Assembly (NCBI GenBank): GCA_030149285.1
Contig: JASBRU010000002.1
Span: forward strand, 62,001 to 126,000
Direction of reading: 5' to 3'
Source: Flavobacteriales bacterium
GTDB taxonomy: Bacteria > Bacteroidota > Bacteroidia > Flavobacteriales > JASBRU01
Length of the DNA stretch: 64,000 nucleotides
In this document: positions 8,597 through 17,804 of the stretch, in pieces
Numbering within the stretch: the first letter of the stretch is position 1
Layout: each line of letters begins with the position of its first letter
The notes under the pieces: generated by a model
Told to the model about the DNA's origin: nothing
Databases searched by the model: none
The model's input: only the letters and a program-made list of their open reading frames with translations
Made by a program: the position numbers and the translations under genes

Positions 8597-9211
8597 TTAT
8601 GGTTTCAGGTAATATGTTTTATGAGTATTTCTATCTGAAAATGCTATAATTCCTTTTTCTTCACTGAAATATACTTTCCAGATATGCTTGTTCTTATTAT
8701 AAATAGATAAGGTGTCAAGCTCCATGCTTATCACATCCTTATAGTTTATACCATTTAAATTGATGGTGTTATGAAAACTTTGTAAAGTACCCTCAAGTTC
8801 TAACTGAGGTTTTATGGTAAACGCGTTATGAAAGTCGAATACTGAAATTGATAGACGTAAAAAGTCAGGCCTGTCATGGTTGTCTATACTTATACGTCCG
8901 TAATTAAAGCCATTAATAGTTGTATTAAATTGCCCTCTTGTAGAAGCTCGTTGAGAACAATCTACAGGCTTACATCCACCCAAACTACTCCATTTTACCT
9001 CTTCTGTATAAGGTTCGGATATACTTTTGTCATTAATAGATAAAGTAATGTCTGTAGTGTTATCTGTGAAGGTTAGAGTCTCTGGATTTTGGTAAACTAG
9101 CCAGCTGCTGTAATTCCTATCAAAACCCTCGCAATGAATGTCGTCACAGGTACAAGAGCTCATTATTAAAACAGCAATTGATAAGTAACTGAGTTTTAAT
9201 ATGTATTTCAT
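8597..9211 (-). CDS. Cys-rich lipoprotein, first of a tandem paralogous trio
   Basis: A 204-residue lipoprotein with signal 'VLIMSSC' then T-C-D-D-I-H-C. It is the promoter-proximal member of the trio, and its paralogues follow at 23-base spacing and with an ATGA overlap. Shared features are the C-D-D-[IV]-x-C motif next to the lipidated Cys, a second Cys pair in the middle (GGCKPVDC), 'INLNGINYKDVISMELDT', 'HIWKVYFSEEKGIIAF' and 'KTYYLKP'. It is more similar to the second copy than to the third. No enzymatic motif is seen. Possible roles such as surface antigen, binding protein or inhibitor are open. Confidence 0.8.
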   Translation of the reverse strand: MKYILKLSYLSIAVLIMSSCTCDDIHCEGFDRNYSSWLVYQNPETLTFTDNTTDITLSINDKSISEPYTEEVKWSSLGGCKPVDCSQRASTRGQFNTTINGFNYGRISIDNHDRPDFLRLSISVFDFHNAFTIKPQLELEGTLQSFHNTINLNGINYKDVISMELDTLSIYNKNKHIWKVYFSEEKGIIAFSDRNTHKTYYLKP

Positions 9212-9260
9212 TCTTATTTTGAATTTGGCTCTTACAATAACTAACGTAAAAATTTATTGT

Positions 9261-11453
9261 TTAGTTGGCAACTTCACTCATAAATTTAATGCGCATTAGG
9301 CGTAACTCGTCATCTTCATATTCGCCATCAAACTCTTCAGCTGCAGCCTGTATACTATCTGTTTCGGCTTCCATAAAGTAGTCATAGATTTCTTCTTGTT
9401 GCTCTTCGTCTAAAATTTCCTCTAAGTAGTAATCAATGTTTACTTTGGTACCGGAGTTTACAATATGCTCAATTTCTGTAATCAGTTCGGGCATTTGTAA
9501 ATTTTTAGCAGCAGCTATGTCTTCCAACGGAAGTTTACGGTCTGTACTTTGTATAATGTAAACCTTAAGCACAGATTTATTTACTATAGATTTTACCACC
9601 ATGTCTTGTGGTCGCTCTATATTATTTTCCTCAACGTATTTTTTTATGAGGTCTAAGAATTTTTGTCCAAACTTTTTGGCTTTTCCTTCACCTACACCAA
9701 ATACATTTTTCAGTTCGTCCATAGTAATTGGGTACTGCAGTGCCATGTCTTGTAAAGAGGGTTCTTGGAATATTACAAATGGAGGTAAATCTTGCTCATC
9801 AGCTACTTTTTTGGTGAGCTCTTTTAGCATCTTAAGCAGTGTTTCGTCAAAACCTGTGTTCTTTTGTATAGAACTTGCAGTTACGGGCTCATCATCTACT
9901 ATATCATCATAGTTATGGTCTTCGGCAAGCATTAGGGTGGTAGGGTTTTTTATGTACTCTTTACCCAAGTCACTTACTCTTAGTACACCATAGGTCTCAA
10001 TATCTTTATCTATATAGCCTGCCACAATAGAAGTACGAATTACCGAATGCCAAAAACGAGCTTCTTTATCATCTCCTTTTCCAAACTCCGCTAACTGATC
10101 TGCTTTATAGGGCTTTAAAATATTAGTAAGGTTACCAATCAAAATATTGGCTATTTGCTCTGCCTTAAATTTTTCGTTGGCATGGCTTATGGTTTCCAAT
10201 ACCAGTTTTATTTCTTCTTTACCATCAAATTGCTTGCGCGGATGACGGTGGTTGTCGCACATATCACCACATTGGGTCTCGTCATATTCTTCGCCAAAAT
10301 AGTAGAGTAAAAACTTTCTGCGACACATAGAGGTCTCGGCATACGAAACGGTTTCATGCAATAACTGTCTGCCAATTTCTTGTTCGGCAACAGGTTTACC
10401 ATGCATAAATTTCTCTAGCTTTTCTATGTCTTTGTAGCTGTAAAAAGCAATGCAATTTCCTTCGCCACCATCTCTACCTGCTCTACCGGTTTCTTGATAG
10501 TAGCTTTCTAAACTTTTAGGAATATCATGATGAATAACAAAACGTACATCGGGCTTATCTATACCCATACCAAATGCTATGGTAGCCACAATTACATCTG
10601 TATCTTCTTTCAAAAAGGCATCCTGATGTTTTACTCTGGTGTTAGCGTCTAATCCTGCATGATAGGGAAGTGCATTTATGCCATTTACTTGTAAATTTTG
10701 AGCTAATTCTTCTACTTTTTTACGGCTTAGACAGTATACAATACCAGATTTTCCCTCATGTTGCTTAATGTATTTAATAATTTCTCTAAACACATTTGTT
10801 TTCGGGCGAATCTCGTAATACAGGTTATCTCTGTTAAAAGATGATTTAAATACTTGGGCATTTTCCATGCCTAAGGTTTTTTGTATGTCCGACTGTACCT
10901 TAGGTGTAGCCGTAGCAGTAAGAGCTATAATAGGTTTGGGGCCTATTTTATTTATGATAGATCTAAGGTTGCGGTATTCCGGTCTAAAATCATGTCCCCA
11001 TTCTGATATACAATGTGCTTCGTCTATTGCATAAAAAGAGATGGTTACAGATTTTAAAAATTCAATATTATCTTCTTTGGTAAGTGATTCGGGTGCTACA
11101 TATAAAAGTTTAGTTACACCGTTGGTAACATCTTCTTTTACTTGTGTAATTTCTTTTTTGGTAAGTGATGAGTTGAGTACGTGAGCTACGCCATGTTCGG
11201 TTGCAAAACCTCGTAAAGAGTCTACCTGGTTTTTCATTAAGGCAATAAGCGGCGATACAACAATGGCTGTACCTTCTTGTACTATAGCCGGTAATTGATA
11301 GCAGAGAGATTTTCCTCCGCCGGTTGGCATAATTACAAAAGTGTCGTTTCCATTAACTACACTTTCTACAATTGCTTTTTGATTTCCCTTGAACTTAGAA
11401 AAGCCAAAAAACTTTTTTAACTCATCGGTTACTGATAGTTTAGTTTGCTCCAT
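9261..11453 (-). CDS. recQ: ATP-dependent DNA helicase RecQ
   Basis: A 730-residue superfamily 2 helicase that unwinds DNA 3'->5' in recombinational repair. Walker A is M-P-T-G-G-G-K-S at 42-49, the DEAH box is at 144-147 followed by 'CISEWGHDFRP' (the RecQ aromatic loop), and motif VI 'QETGRAGRDG' is at 320-329. The RQC zinc site follows ('MCRRKFLLYYFGEE', then Cys395 and Cys399). The fourth ligand position, usually Cys, is His here (C-D-N-H-R-H). The winged helix and an HRDC-like helical hairpin (around 'MDELKNVFGVGEGKAKKFG') are present, followed by an extra ~100-residue acidic C-terminal extension. It is longer than E. coli RecQ (about 610), as is common in Bacteroidota. Confidence 0.95.
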   Translation of the reverse strand: MEQTKLSVTDELKKFFGFSKFKGNQKAIVESVVNGNDTFVIMPTGGGKSLCYQLPAIVQEGTAIVVSPLIALMKNQVDSLRGFATEHGVAHVLNSSLTKKEITQVKEDVTNGVTKLLYVAPESLTKEDNIEFLKSVTISFYAIDEAHCISEWGHDFRPEYRNLRSIINKIGPKPIIALTATATPKVQSDIQKTLGMENAQVFKSSFNRDNLYYEIRPKTNVFREIIKYIKQHEGKSGIVYCLSRKKVEELAQNLQVNGINALPYHAGLDANTRVKHQDAFLKEDTDVIVATIAFGMGIDKPDVRFVIHHDIPKSLESYYQETGRAGRDGGEGNCIAFYSYKDIEKLEKFMHGKPVAEQEIGRQLLHETVSYAETSMCRRKFLLYYFGEEYDETQCGDMCDNHRHPRKQFDGKEEIKLVLETISHANEKFKAEQIANILIGNLTNILKPYKADQLAEFGKGDDKEARFWHSVIRTSIVAGYIDKDIETYGVLRVSDLGKEYIKNPTTLMLAEDHNYDDIVDDEPVTASSIQKNTGFDETLLKMLKELTKKVADEQDLPPFVIFQEPSLQDMALQYPITMDELKNVFGVGEGKAKKFGQKFLDLIKKYVEENNIERPQDMVVKSIVNKSVLKVYIIQSTDRKLPLEDIAAAKNLQMPELITEIEHIVNSGTKVNIDYYLEEILDEEQQEEIYDYFMEAETDSIQAAAEEFDGEYEDDELRLMRIKFMSEVAN

Positions 11454-11477
11454 TAACTCGATTCCCTAATTATTTGA

Positions 11478-11485
11478 TACTTTTG
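11478..11485 (+). promoter_or_regulatory. Bacteroidota -7 promoter element before kdsD operon
   Basis: TACTTTTG matches the Bacteroidota primary-sigma -7 consensus TAnnTTTG. It lies in the recQ/kdsD divergent spacer, 67 bases before the kdsD GTG. No clear -33 TTG is seen at standard spacing, so the call rests on the -7 element alone. Confidence 0.45.
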
Positions 11486-11551
11486 CTTTCTAAATATAAC
11501 ATTTTTGCCCAATAAATCAGGTATATTTATCCTGTTTAAATTTTTATCCTG

Positions 11552-12517
11552 GTGAAAACACCCCAAGAAATACTGGCTATCGCTAAGAAGACGATAGACA
11601 CTGAAGCAGAGGCTATTGCTAATTTAGCTAATTTATTAAACAACGATTTCTCCCATGTTGTTCAACTCATTATAGAGTCGAATGGCCGAGTAATAATTAC
11701 CGGTATTGGGAAGAGTGCAAATATAGCTCAAAAAATAGTGGCAACCCTCAATTCTACGGGTACACCTTCTGTTTTTATGCACGCTGCCGATGCCATACAT
11801 GGTGATTTAGGTAACGTACAAAAAGACGATATTGTTATAGCTATTTCAAAAAGTGGTAACACTCCGGAAATAAAAGTATTGGTGCCCTTAGTTAAAAGCA
11901 TGGGTAACAAGTTGGTAGCGCTTACCGGAAATATAGATTCTTATTTATCTCAGCAAGCTGATTATACCTTAGACTCTACTGTTTCTAAAGAAGCTTGTCC
12001 AAATAACTTAGCTCCAACATCTAGCACCACAGCACAGTTGGTTATAGGCGATGCACTATCTACTTGTTTACAAGAGGTAAGAGGTTTTACTAGTAAAGAT
12101 TTTGCAAAGTATCATCCTGGTGGCGCTTTAGGTAAAAGATTATACCTAACAGTAGAAGATATTATAGAGCATACAGATGCCCCTAAAGTGAGCCCAAGCA
12201 CTCCTTTAAAAGATGTAATTATAGAAATTTCATCTAAACGATTTGGTATTACTGCTGTTTTAGATGGTGATAAACTCGTAGGGGTGATAACTGATGGTGA
12301 TTTAAGAAGAATGTTGGGTAAAACAACAGATATTGATGCTGTAACGGCTGCAGATATAATGGGAGGGAACCCAAAAACTATTGAAAAAGATACATTAGCA
12401 GCAGAGGCTTTGCAGGTAATGGAAAGCAACAGTATTACACAATTACTGGTAGTAGAAAAAGGAGCGTACGTTGGGGTAATCCACTTACATGATATACTGA
12501 AAGAGGGAATCTTATAA
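11552..12517 (+). CDS. kdsD: Arabinose-5-phosphate isomerase (KpsF/GutQ/KdsD)
   Basis: A 321-residue enzyme interconverting ribulose 5-phosphate and arabinose 5-phosphate, the first step towards Kdo for LPS. The SIS domain includes 'VIITGIGKSANIAQKI' (about 46-62), 'MHAADAIHGDLGNV' and 'ISKSGNTPEI', with a full family match. Two CBS domains follow from about 205 ('SPSTPLKDVI', 'VTAADIMGG', 'QLLVVEKGAYVGVIHLHDIL'). The start is a GTG. No in-frame ATG nearby would preserve the N-terminus. It heads a tight operon with tatC (one base after its stop), an AhpD-like gene and lptB. The LPS context agrees with lptB at the operon end and gmhA at 39000. Confidence 0.93.
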   Translation: MKTPQEILAIAKKTIDTEAEAIANLANLLNNDFSHVVQLIIESNGRVIITGIGKSANIAQKIVATLNSTGTPSVFMHAADAIHGDLGNVQKDDIVIAISKSGNTPEIKVLVPLVKSMGNKLVALTGNIDSYLSQQADYTLDSTVSKEACPNNLAPTSSTTAQLVIGDALSTCLQEVRGFTSKDFAKYHPGGALGKRLYLTVEDIIEHTDAPKVSPSTPLKDVIIEISSKRFGITAVLDGDKLVGVITDGDLRRMLGKTTDIDAVTAADIMGGNPKTIEKDTLAAEALQVMESNSITQLLVVEKGAYVGVIHLHDILKEGIL

Positions 12518-12518
12518 T

Positions 12519-13322
12519 ATGGCAGCAGAAAGAGGTAATATGTCCTTTTTGCAACACCTAGAGGTGTTGCGTTGGCACTTAGTAAGATCTGTAGCTGCAA
12601 TAATGGTATTTGCTATAGTAGCTTTTATAGCTAAGTCTTTTGTGTTTGATACCATTATACTGGCACCTAAAAACCCTAGTTTTCCTACGTACTCATTTTT
12701 ATGTGATGTATCTAACCTATTAGGGATGGATAAAGCCCTTTGTATAGAAGAAACACCATTTACATTATTAAATGTAAGTATGGCAGGGCAGTTTTCTACG
12801 CATATGTGGGTGTCTATTATTGCCGGATTTATATTGGCTTTCCCCTATATTTTATGGGAAATGTGGCGTTTTATTAAGCCGGGTTTAAAAAGTAAAGAAC
12901 AACGGTATACAAGGGGAGTAGTGTTTTTTAGTTCACTACTGTTTATGTTAGGGGTTTTATTTGGCTATTTTGTAATTGCTCCATTATCAGTAAACTTTTT
13001 AGGAACCTATCAGGTTAGCCCGGATGTACCCAATAATATAACTTTAGGTTCGTTTATCAGTACGGTTACTACAGCTACATTGGCAAGTGCTATAGTTTTT
13101 GAGCTGCCTATGGTGGTATACTTTTTAAGTAAAATGGGTTTGTTGAGCCCTGCAACAATGCGCAAGTATCGCAAGCACTCTATAGTTGGAGTTTTAGTGC
13201 TTTCAGCTATCATTACACCACCAGATGTTTTCAGCCAAATATTGGTATCTTTACCTTTAATGATACTGTATGAGGTAAGTATAAAAATTTCGGGTGCAGT
13301 GTTAAAGAACAAAAAAGTATAG
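12519..13322 (+). CDS. tatC: Twin-arginine translocase subunit TatC
   Basis: A 267-residue inner-membrane protein with six hydrophobic segments. The N-terminus 'MSFLQHLEVLRWHLVRS' matches the conserved TatC cytoplasmic N-tail (E-L-R-x-R-L type), 'FIKPGLKSKEQRYTRG' is the first cytoplasmic loop motif, and 'RKHSIVGVLVLSAIITPPDVFSQ' is the highly conserved final region. TatC recognises twin-arginine signal peptides and exports folded proteins with TatA. There is an insertion of about 30 residues in the first periplasmic loop, with Cys residues ('FLCDVSNLLGMDKALCIEE'), that E. coli TatC lacks. It starts one base after kdsD and abuts the next gene. TatA is not in the window. Confidence 0.94.
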   Translation: MAAERGNMSFLQHLEVLRWHLVRSVAAIMVFAIVAFIAKSFVFDTIILAPKNPSFPTYSFLCDVSNLLGMDKALCIEETPFTLLNVSMAGQFSTHMWVSIIAGFILAFPYILWEMWRFIKPGLKSKEQRYTRGVVFFSSLLFMLGVLFGYFVIAPLSVNFLGTYQVSPDVPNNITLGSFISTVTTATLASAIVFELPMVVYFLSKMGLLSPATMRKYRKHSIVGVLVLSAIITPPDVFSQILVSLPLMILYEVSIKISGAVLKNKKV

Positions 13323-13667
13323 ATGAGTAATCCAGTTGAAGAGTTTAATGCCTATCGCAGCCAGATGAATGAAAAGCTGCTTGAAGGGGATAATAAAATT
13401 ATAAAGCGCATCTTTAACTTAGATACCAATGCCTTTGCAGCAGGTGCTTTAGGTGTAAAAACTAAAGAGCTGTTGGGTTTAGTATCGTCTTTGGTATTGC
13501 GCTGTGATGATTGTGTTAAATACCACTTAGGCAGGTGCCATGAAGTAGGAGTAACAAAGCAAGAGCTAATGGAAACATTATCTATTGGTACACTTGTTGG
13601 AGGTACTATAACCATCCCACATTTGCGAAGAGCAGCTGAGTATTGGGAAGAACTAGAAAAACAATAG
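13323..13667 (+). CDS. Carboxymuconolactone decarboxylase/AhpD-like protein
   Basis: A 114-residue alpha-helical protein of the CMD/AhpD superfamily. The C61-D-D-C64 pair with His68 ('[23 protein letters not shown]') is the AhpD-type redox centre, and '[12 protein letters not shown]'-like and 'HLRRAAEYW' segments complete the fold. AhpD proteins act as thiol peroxidase reductants, but most members of this size are uncharacterised. The ATG starts immediately after the tatC stop, and lptB begins one base after its own stop, so it is a true operon member between export genes. A redox role is inferred from the CxxC. Confidence 0.88.
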   Translation: MSNPVEEFNAYRSQMNEKLLEGDNKIIKRIFNLDTNAFAAGALGVKTKELLGLVSSLVLRCDDCVKYHLGRCHEVGVTKQELMETLSIGTLVGGTITIPHLRRAAEYWEELEKQ

Positions 13668-13668
13668 C

Positions 13669-14415
13669 ATGAAATTACGTGCCGATAATATCATTAAAAG
13701 ATACCGTAGCAGAACTGTAGTAAAAGGAGTTTCGTTAGAGGTAAACCAAGGTGAGATAGTAGGTTTGTTGGGGCCAAATGGTGCCGGAAAAACTACTTCT
13801 TTTTATATGATAGTAGGTCTTATAAAACCCAATGAAGGGCATGTGTATTTAGAAGGAGAAGATATTACCCAATACCCAATGTACAAACGTGCACAAAAAG
13901 GAATTGGTTACTTAGCACAAGAAGCATCGGTTTTTAGAAAGCTTAGTGTAGAGGATAATATCATGGCTATTTTAGAGATGACTAAACTCTCTAAAGCTGA
14001 GCAAAAAGCCAAGTTAGAGGAGTTGTTAGACGAGTTTAGCTTACAGCATATCCGCAAAAACCGTGGCGATTTGTTATCTGGTGGTGAGCGTAGAAGAACA
14101 GAAATTGCCCGTGCCTTAGCGGTAGACCCAAAATTTATTTTGTTAGATGAACCCTTTGCGGGTGTAGACCCTATTGCCGTAGAGGATATACAAGATATTG
14201 TAGCCAAACTGAAAGAGAAAAACATTGGTATTTTAATTACTGATCACAACGTACAAGAAACCTTAGCCATTACCGATAGAACTTACTTAATGTTTGAAGG
14301 TTCTATTTTAAAGTATGGTACTGCCGATGAATTGGCAAATGATGAGCAAGTACGTAGGGTATACCTTGGTAAAAACTTTGAGCTAAGGAAACCCAAGGTA
14401 ATGGACCAAGAATAA
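13669..14415 (+). CDS. lptB: LPS export ABC transporter ATP-binding protein LptB
   Basis: A 248-residue ABC ATPase. Walker A is G-P-N-G-A-G-K-T at 35-42, the Q-loop is '[10 protein letters not shown]', the signature LSGGE is at 136-140 followed by '[11 protein letters not shown]', Walker B is '[13 protein letters not shown]' and the H-loop is 'ITDHNV'. '[16 protein letters not shown]' and '[15 protein letters not shown]' are typical of LptB rather than of branched amino-acid ATPases. It powers LPS extraction from the inner membrane with LptFG, which are absent from this window. It is the last gene of the kdsD operon and is followed directly by a strong terminator. Confidence 0.94.
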   Translation: MKLRADNIIKRYRSRTVVKGVSLEVNQGEIVGLLGPNGAGKTTSFYMIVGLIKPNEGHVYLEGEDITQYPMYKRAQKGIGYLAQEASVFRKLSVEDNIMAILEMTKLSKAEQKAKLEELLDEFSLQHIRKNRGDLLSGGERRRTEIARALAVDPKFILLDEPFAGVDPIAVEDIQDIVAKLKEKNIGILITDHNVQETLAITDRTYLMFEGSILKYGTADELANDEQVRRVYLGKNFELRKPKVMDQE

Positions 14416-14419
14416 GAAA

Positions 14420-14450
14420 TAAAAAAGCCCGCTAGTAGCGGGCTTTTTTT
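14420..14450. terminator. Bidirectional intrinsic terminator between lptB and purS
   Basis: Inverted repeat AGCCCGCT / AGCGGGCT around a 3-base loop, flanked by A-run on the left and T-run on the right. It can therefore stop transcription from both convergent genes. Confidence 0.9.
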
Positions 14451-14471
14451 ATATATAAGATTGAACTTTAT

Positions 14472-14732
14472 TTATGCTGTTTCTGCAGCGTGTAAGGTAA
14501 ACTCAAAGCTTTCCATAATTTGGTTTGCCAATAATTTTTTACAAGCAGTATTTACTTTTTCTTCAGCAGCAGCTTCGTTATCCGCTTCTACTTCTAAGGT
14601 AATGTGCTTACCAATTCTTACATTACTTATTTCCGGTAAACCTACGTTTCCCATACTTGCTGTTACTGCTTTTCCTTGTGGATCTAATAATGCTTTTAAA
14701 GGCATTACATCTATTTCGGCTCTGAATTTCAT
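14472..14732 (-). CDS. purS: Phosphoribosylformylglycinamidine synthase subunit PurS
   Basis: An 86-residue small subunit of the PurLQS FGAM synthase (de novo purine synthesis). The length and the motifs 'MKFRAEIDVMPLKALLDPQGKAV', 'VGLPEISNVRIGKHITLEVEA' and 'KLLANQIMESFEF' fit PurS very well. It overlaps the pssA stop by four bases (ATGA), so it is the last gene of the aminotransferase-pssA-purS transcript. PurS-type synthesis needs separate PurL and PurQ, neither of which is here. Several Bacteroidota carry a large fused PurL, so the presence of PurS here implies the split form. Confidence 0.9.
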   Translation of the reverse strand: MKFRAEIDVMPLKALLDPQGKAVTASMGNVGLPEISNVRIGKHITLEVEADNEAAAEEKVNTACKKLLANQIMESFEFTLHAAETA

Positions 14733-15427
14733 ATGCTTACTGTACGATTATATATGAGTGATAATATCAGGTACAAAAGTATGATAAATGGAATTGCTAT
14801 GAAAAATAATAATGCAATTAATATAGCAGAGCCTAGAATCAATATAAAACGAAACTCATTTCCTTTCCATTTAAGTGATTTAAACTTTAAGGAAAGTAAG
14901 GGCATTTCTGCTATTAGCAATAAACCAGAGATAATACTTAAACCTATCAATACATATGGGTTTTGAATAATAGAACGTATCCATTCCGCATCGCTATAAG
15001 CTAATATCAAGGGTAGTGAAACAATCAGCATGGTGTTGGCAGGAGTGGGTAAGCCAATAAAACTATCGGTTTGGCGAGTATCAATATTAAATTTAGCCAA
15101 ACGCATTGCCGAAAATAAAGTTACCCATAAGCCAATGTAGGGGAGGTATTCATTATCAGAGTTTAGCATAATAAGTTTGTATAACACTAAGCCCGGTACA
15201 ACACCAAAAGTAACCATATCTGCCAAGGAGTCTAATTGCTTTCCCAACTCACCGGATACGTTTAATAATCTGGCAGCAGCTCCATCAAAAAAATCGAGGA
15301 ACAGACCAATTCCTACAAAAATAGAGGCTTCAACAAAGTTGTTGCTCAATGCAGCTATAGAAGCTAGTATTCCGCAAAATAAATTGCCTAGGGTAAATAA
15401 ATTAGGAATTTGCTTTTTGATGCTCAT
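14729..15427 (-). CDS. pssA: CDP-diacylglycerol-serine O-phosphatidyltransferase
   Basis: A 232-residue multi-span CDP-alcohol phosphatidyltransferase. The catalytic motif D-G-x3-R...G-x3-D-x3-D is intact in 'FDGAAARLLNVSGELGKQLD' followed by 'SLAD'. Short loops and about seven hydrophobic segments match PssA type II ('PNLFTLGNLFCGILAS' at the N-terminus). It makes phosphatidylserine, the precursor of phosphatidylethanolamine. The start shares a TAATG overlap with the upstream aminotransferase, and its end overlaps purS, so the three genes are translationally linked. Confidence 0.92.
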   Translation of the reverse strand: MSIKKQIPNLFTLGNLFCGILASIAALSNNFVEASIFVGIGLFLDFFDGAAARLLNVSGELGKQLDSLADMVTFGVVPGLVLYKLIMLNSDNEYLPYIGLWVTLFSAMRLAKFNIDTRQTDSFIGLPTPANTMLIVSLPLILAYSDAEWIRSIIQNPYVLIGLSIISGLLLIAEMPLLSLKFKSLKWKGNEFRFILILGSAILIALLFFIAIPFIILLYLILSLIYNRTVSI

Positions 15428-16608
15428 TATTTTTTAAACTTACTTACTTCATACAAAAGTGCATCAATCTCTTCATGTGTGTTGTAGTAGTGAATTGAGG
15501 CACGTAATAAGCTCTGCAAGTTACGTTTTTTCATGTCTATTAAAGCACCTTGTTTAAACGCTACTGTTGTATTTATGTTTGCCATGTATAAGGAGTTGCG
15601 CATTACATCAGGCTCAATACCTTGTTTGGTAAATGTTACAATACCACAGGGGTTGTGGCCCAAGTCATGTACTTCAACACCATCTAGCTCGCTTAGTTTT
15701 ATACGCATATAAGTAGCAAGCTCATATACTCTGGCTTCTATATTTTCTATACCTAAATCTAGTATATATTTGGTGGCAGTTGCCAAGCCTGCTTTCGCAG
15801 CAAAGCTTTCTTCAAAACGCTCAAAGCGCAAGGCACCTTCTCTTAATACATATTCAGTTTCAGAAATCCAGTCAGCAGAATGAAAATCTAATAATGGGGG
15901 TTCAAGCTTATCTATTATTTCTTTACGAACAAATAAAAAACCGGTACCTCTAGGTGCACGCATATATTTACGTCCGGTAGCGGCTAAAAAATCGCAACCA
16001 ATTTCTTTTACATCAATTTTTAGCTGTCCAACACTTTGGCAAGCATCCAATAAATAGAGTACGTGTTTTTCCTTGGCCACTTTTCCTATTTCTACGGCAG
16101 GATTTACCAAACCACCATTGGTGGGTACATGTGTAATGGCAATTAATTTGCTATTACGATTAATCATTTTTCTTAGCGCATCTACATCAACCTCGCCGTA
16201 CTCATTGTTGGGTACTACTTTTATTTTAATACCTTTTTGCTTTTCAAATTGTAGTAGGTTTAGGTAGTTACTCACATACTCAGCTACACTTACCAATACT
16301 TCATCTCCCTCAGAGAAATCTATAGAATGAAAAGCCAAGTTCCATGCTATGGTAGCGCTGGTGGCAAAAGCAACTTCGTTTTTATTGCAGTTAATGAGGT
16401 GTGCTATATTTTGGTGTAAGGCCTCTAATCTGTGCCCTAATTTATCCATTGTTTCATAGCCACCATATTTAAGTTCGTGGGTATAATATTCTGTTACAGC
16501 ATCCATTACAGGTTGAGGCATTAACGAAGCTCCGGCATTGTTAAAATGTATTACATGCTTGGTTCCGGGCGTTTCGTTACGTAGTTTCTGTATGTTTAAG
16601 TTACTCAT
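15427..16608 (-). CDS. PLP-dependent class V aminotransferase
   Basis: A 393-residue fold-type I PLP enzyme of the cysteine desulfurase / isopenicillin N epimerase-like group. The PLP Asp is at 188 ('LLDACQSVGQLKIDV') and the Schiff-base Lys at 214 ('AATGRKYMRAPRGTGFL'), with 'HFNNAGASLMPQPV' at the N-terminus as in this clan. The active-site Cys loop of NifS/SufS is not evident, so a sulfur-transfer role is less likely than an aminotransferase, lyase or epimerase-type reaction. The substrate is unknown. It is first in the operon with pssA and purS (1-base TAATG overlap). Confidence 0.88.
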   Translation of the reverse strand: MSNLNIQKLRNETPGTKHVIHFNNAGASLMPQPVMDAVTEYYTHELKYGGYETMDKLGHRLEALHQNIAHLINCNKNEVAFATSATIAWNLAFHSIDFSEGDEVLVSVAEYVSNYLNLLQFEKQKGIKIKVVPNNEYGEVDVDALRKMINRNSKLIAITHVPTNGGLVNPAVEIGKVAKEKHVLYLLDACQSVGQLKIDVKEIGCDFLAATGRKYMRAPRGTGFLFVRKEIIDKLEPPLLDFHSADWISETEYVLREGALRFERFEESFAAKAGLATATKYILDLGIENIEARVYELATYMRIKLSELDGVEVHDLGHNPCGIVTFTKQGIEPDVMRNSLYMANINTTVAFKQGALIDMKKRNLQSLLRASIHYYNTHEEIDALLYEVSKFKK

Positions 16609-16706
16609 ATATGTTTTTATATAATTGCTGTATACCGCAATATATTTACAATTTTTGTGTTTATAGAAGGAATTTGTAGATATTTGTTCTGCTTAAAATC
16701 AAGTGA

Positions 16707-17801
16707 ATGAGTCGTTTCGGCAAAGTATTCTTTTTTAGTACAGCTTTCATGTTATTAAGTCTTAGTAACAAGGCACAGGTACGTAAGTTCAGTAATGAGT
16801 TTTTAAATATTGGCGTAGATGCTAGAGCACTAGGTATGTCTAGGTCTGTGGTTTCTACTGTGTCCGATGCTACCTCTGGTTACTGGAACCCTGCTGGATT
16901 AGTAAATGTAGAGGGTTATGATTTTGCCATTATGCACTCAGAGTATTTTGCCTCTATAGCTAAGTACGATTATTTATCAGGCGCTATGCCTATAGATGCT
17001 ACAAGTGCAGTGGGTGTTTCGGTTATTCGTTTTGGTGTAGATGATATTTTAGATACATCAGAACTAATTGATAGAGATGGGAATGTAGATTATGATAGAG
17101 TAAACTTATTTTCTGCTGCAGATTATGCTTTTATAATTTCTTATGCACGCGAAACCCCAAAAGAGGGCTTAAGCTATGGTGCCAACGTAAAATTGATCTA
17201 TCGTAACATTGGTAAGTTTGCCAACGCCTATGGTTTTGGTTTTGATTTGGGTGTGCAGTATCATGTAAATAAGTGGAATTTAGGTGCCGTGTTAAAAGAC
17301 GTTACTACTACTTTTAATGCATGGGCAATAAATGAAGAAGAACTGTTAAACACACCTGCTTTCTCTGATACTTCTCAAGTATACTTTAATGAAGCTCCTG
17401 AAGATGGCATTGAATTAACTGCTCCCAGATTGATTATTGGAATTGGTAGAGAGTTTCAGTTAGATGAAAAATGGACACTTACTGCAGAGTTGAACTCTGA
17501 CATGACTTTTGACGGAAAAAGAAATACAGTAGTACGTAGTGACTTTGTAAACTTAGATCCAAACTTTGGATTTGAATTGGGCTATAAAGACTTTGTTTTC
17601 TTACGTGGTGGTGTAGGTAACTTTCAGTACGAGCAAGATTTTAACGCTAAAGAAAGTTTGGCTTTTCAGCCTAACTTAGGTATAGGATTTAAATACAAAA
17701 ATGTAGCTGTAGATTATGCATTAACAGATATAGGAGATCAATCTACTGCTGTGTTTTCAAATGTATTCTCAATAAAGGTTAAGTTTGCTAAAAAGAACTA
17801 G
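16707..17801 (+). CDS. PorV/PorQ-family outer-membrane protein
   Basis: A 364-residue protein with a signal peptide (1 to about 23, ends KAQ). 'FLNIGVDARALGMSRSVVSTVSDATSGYWNPAGL' is the start typical of the PorV/PorQ (UPF0164-like) family, a FadL-fold outer-membrane barrel group that includes the T9SS shuttle/attachment proteins. The remainder is beta-rich and ends '...FSIKVKFAKKN'. PorV proper is about 390 residues. This could be PorV, PorQ or one of the several Bacteroidota paralogues, so no symbol is given. Three bases separate it from lnt, so they are likely co-transcribed. Presence of T9SS cargo in the window makes a secretion role plausible. Confidence 0.85.
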   Translation: MSRFGKVFFFSTAFMLLSLSNKAQVRKFSNEFLNIGVDARALGMSRSVVSTVSDATSGYWNPAGLVNVEGYDFAIMHSEYFASIAKYDYLSGAMPIDATSAVGVSVIRFGVDDILDTSELIDRDGNVDYDRVNLFSAADYAFIISYARETPKEGLSYGANVKLIYRNIGKFANAYGFGFDLGVQYHVNKWNLGAVLKDVTTTFNAWAINEEELLNTPAFSDTSQVYFNEAPEDGIELTAPRLIIGIGREFQLDEKWTLTAELNSDMTFDGKRNTVVRSDFVNLDPNFGFELGYKDFVFLRGGVGNFQYEQDFNAKESLAFQPNLGIGFKYKNVAVDYALTDIGDQSTAVFSNVFSIKVKFAKKN

Positions 17802-17804
17802 CCC

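Noticed and set aside
12112-12600. 162-codon minus-strand frame over kdsD and tatC
   Set aside because: It lies opposite two strongly conserved genes and its composition is that of a reverse-complement shadow.
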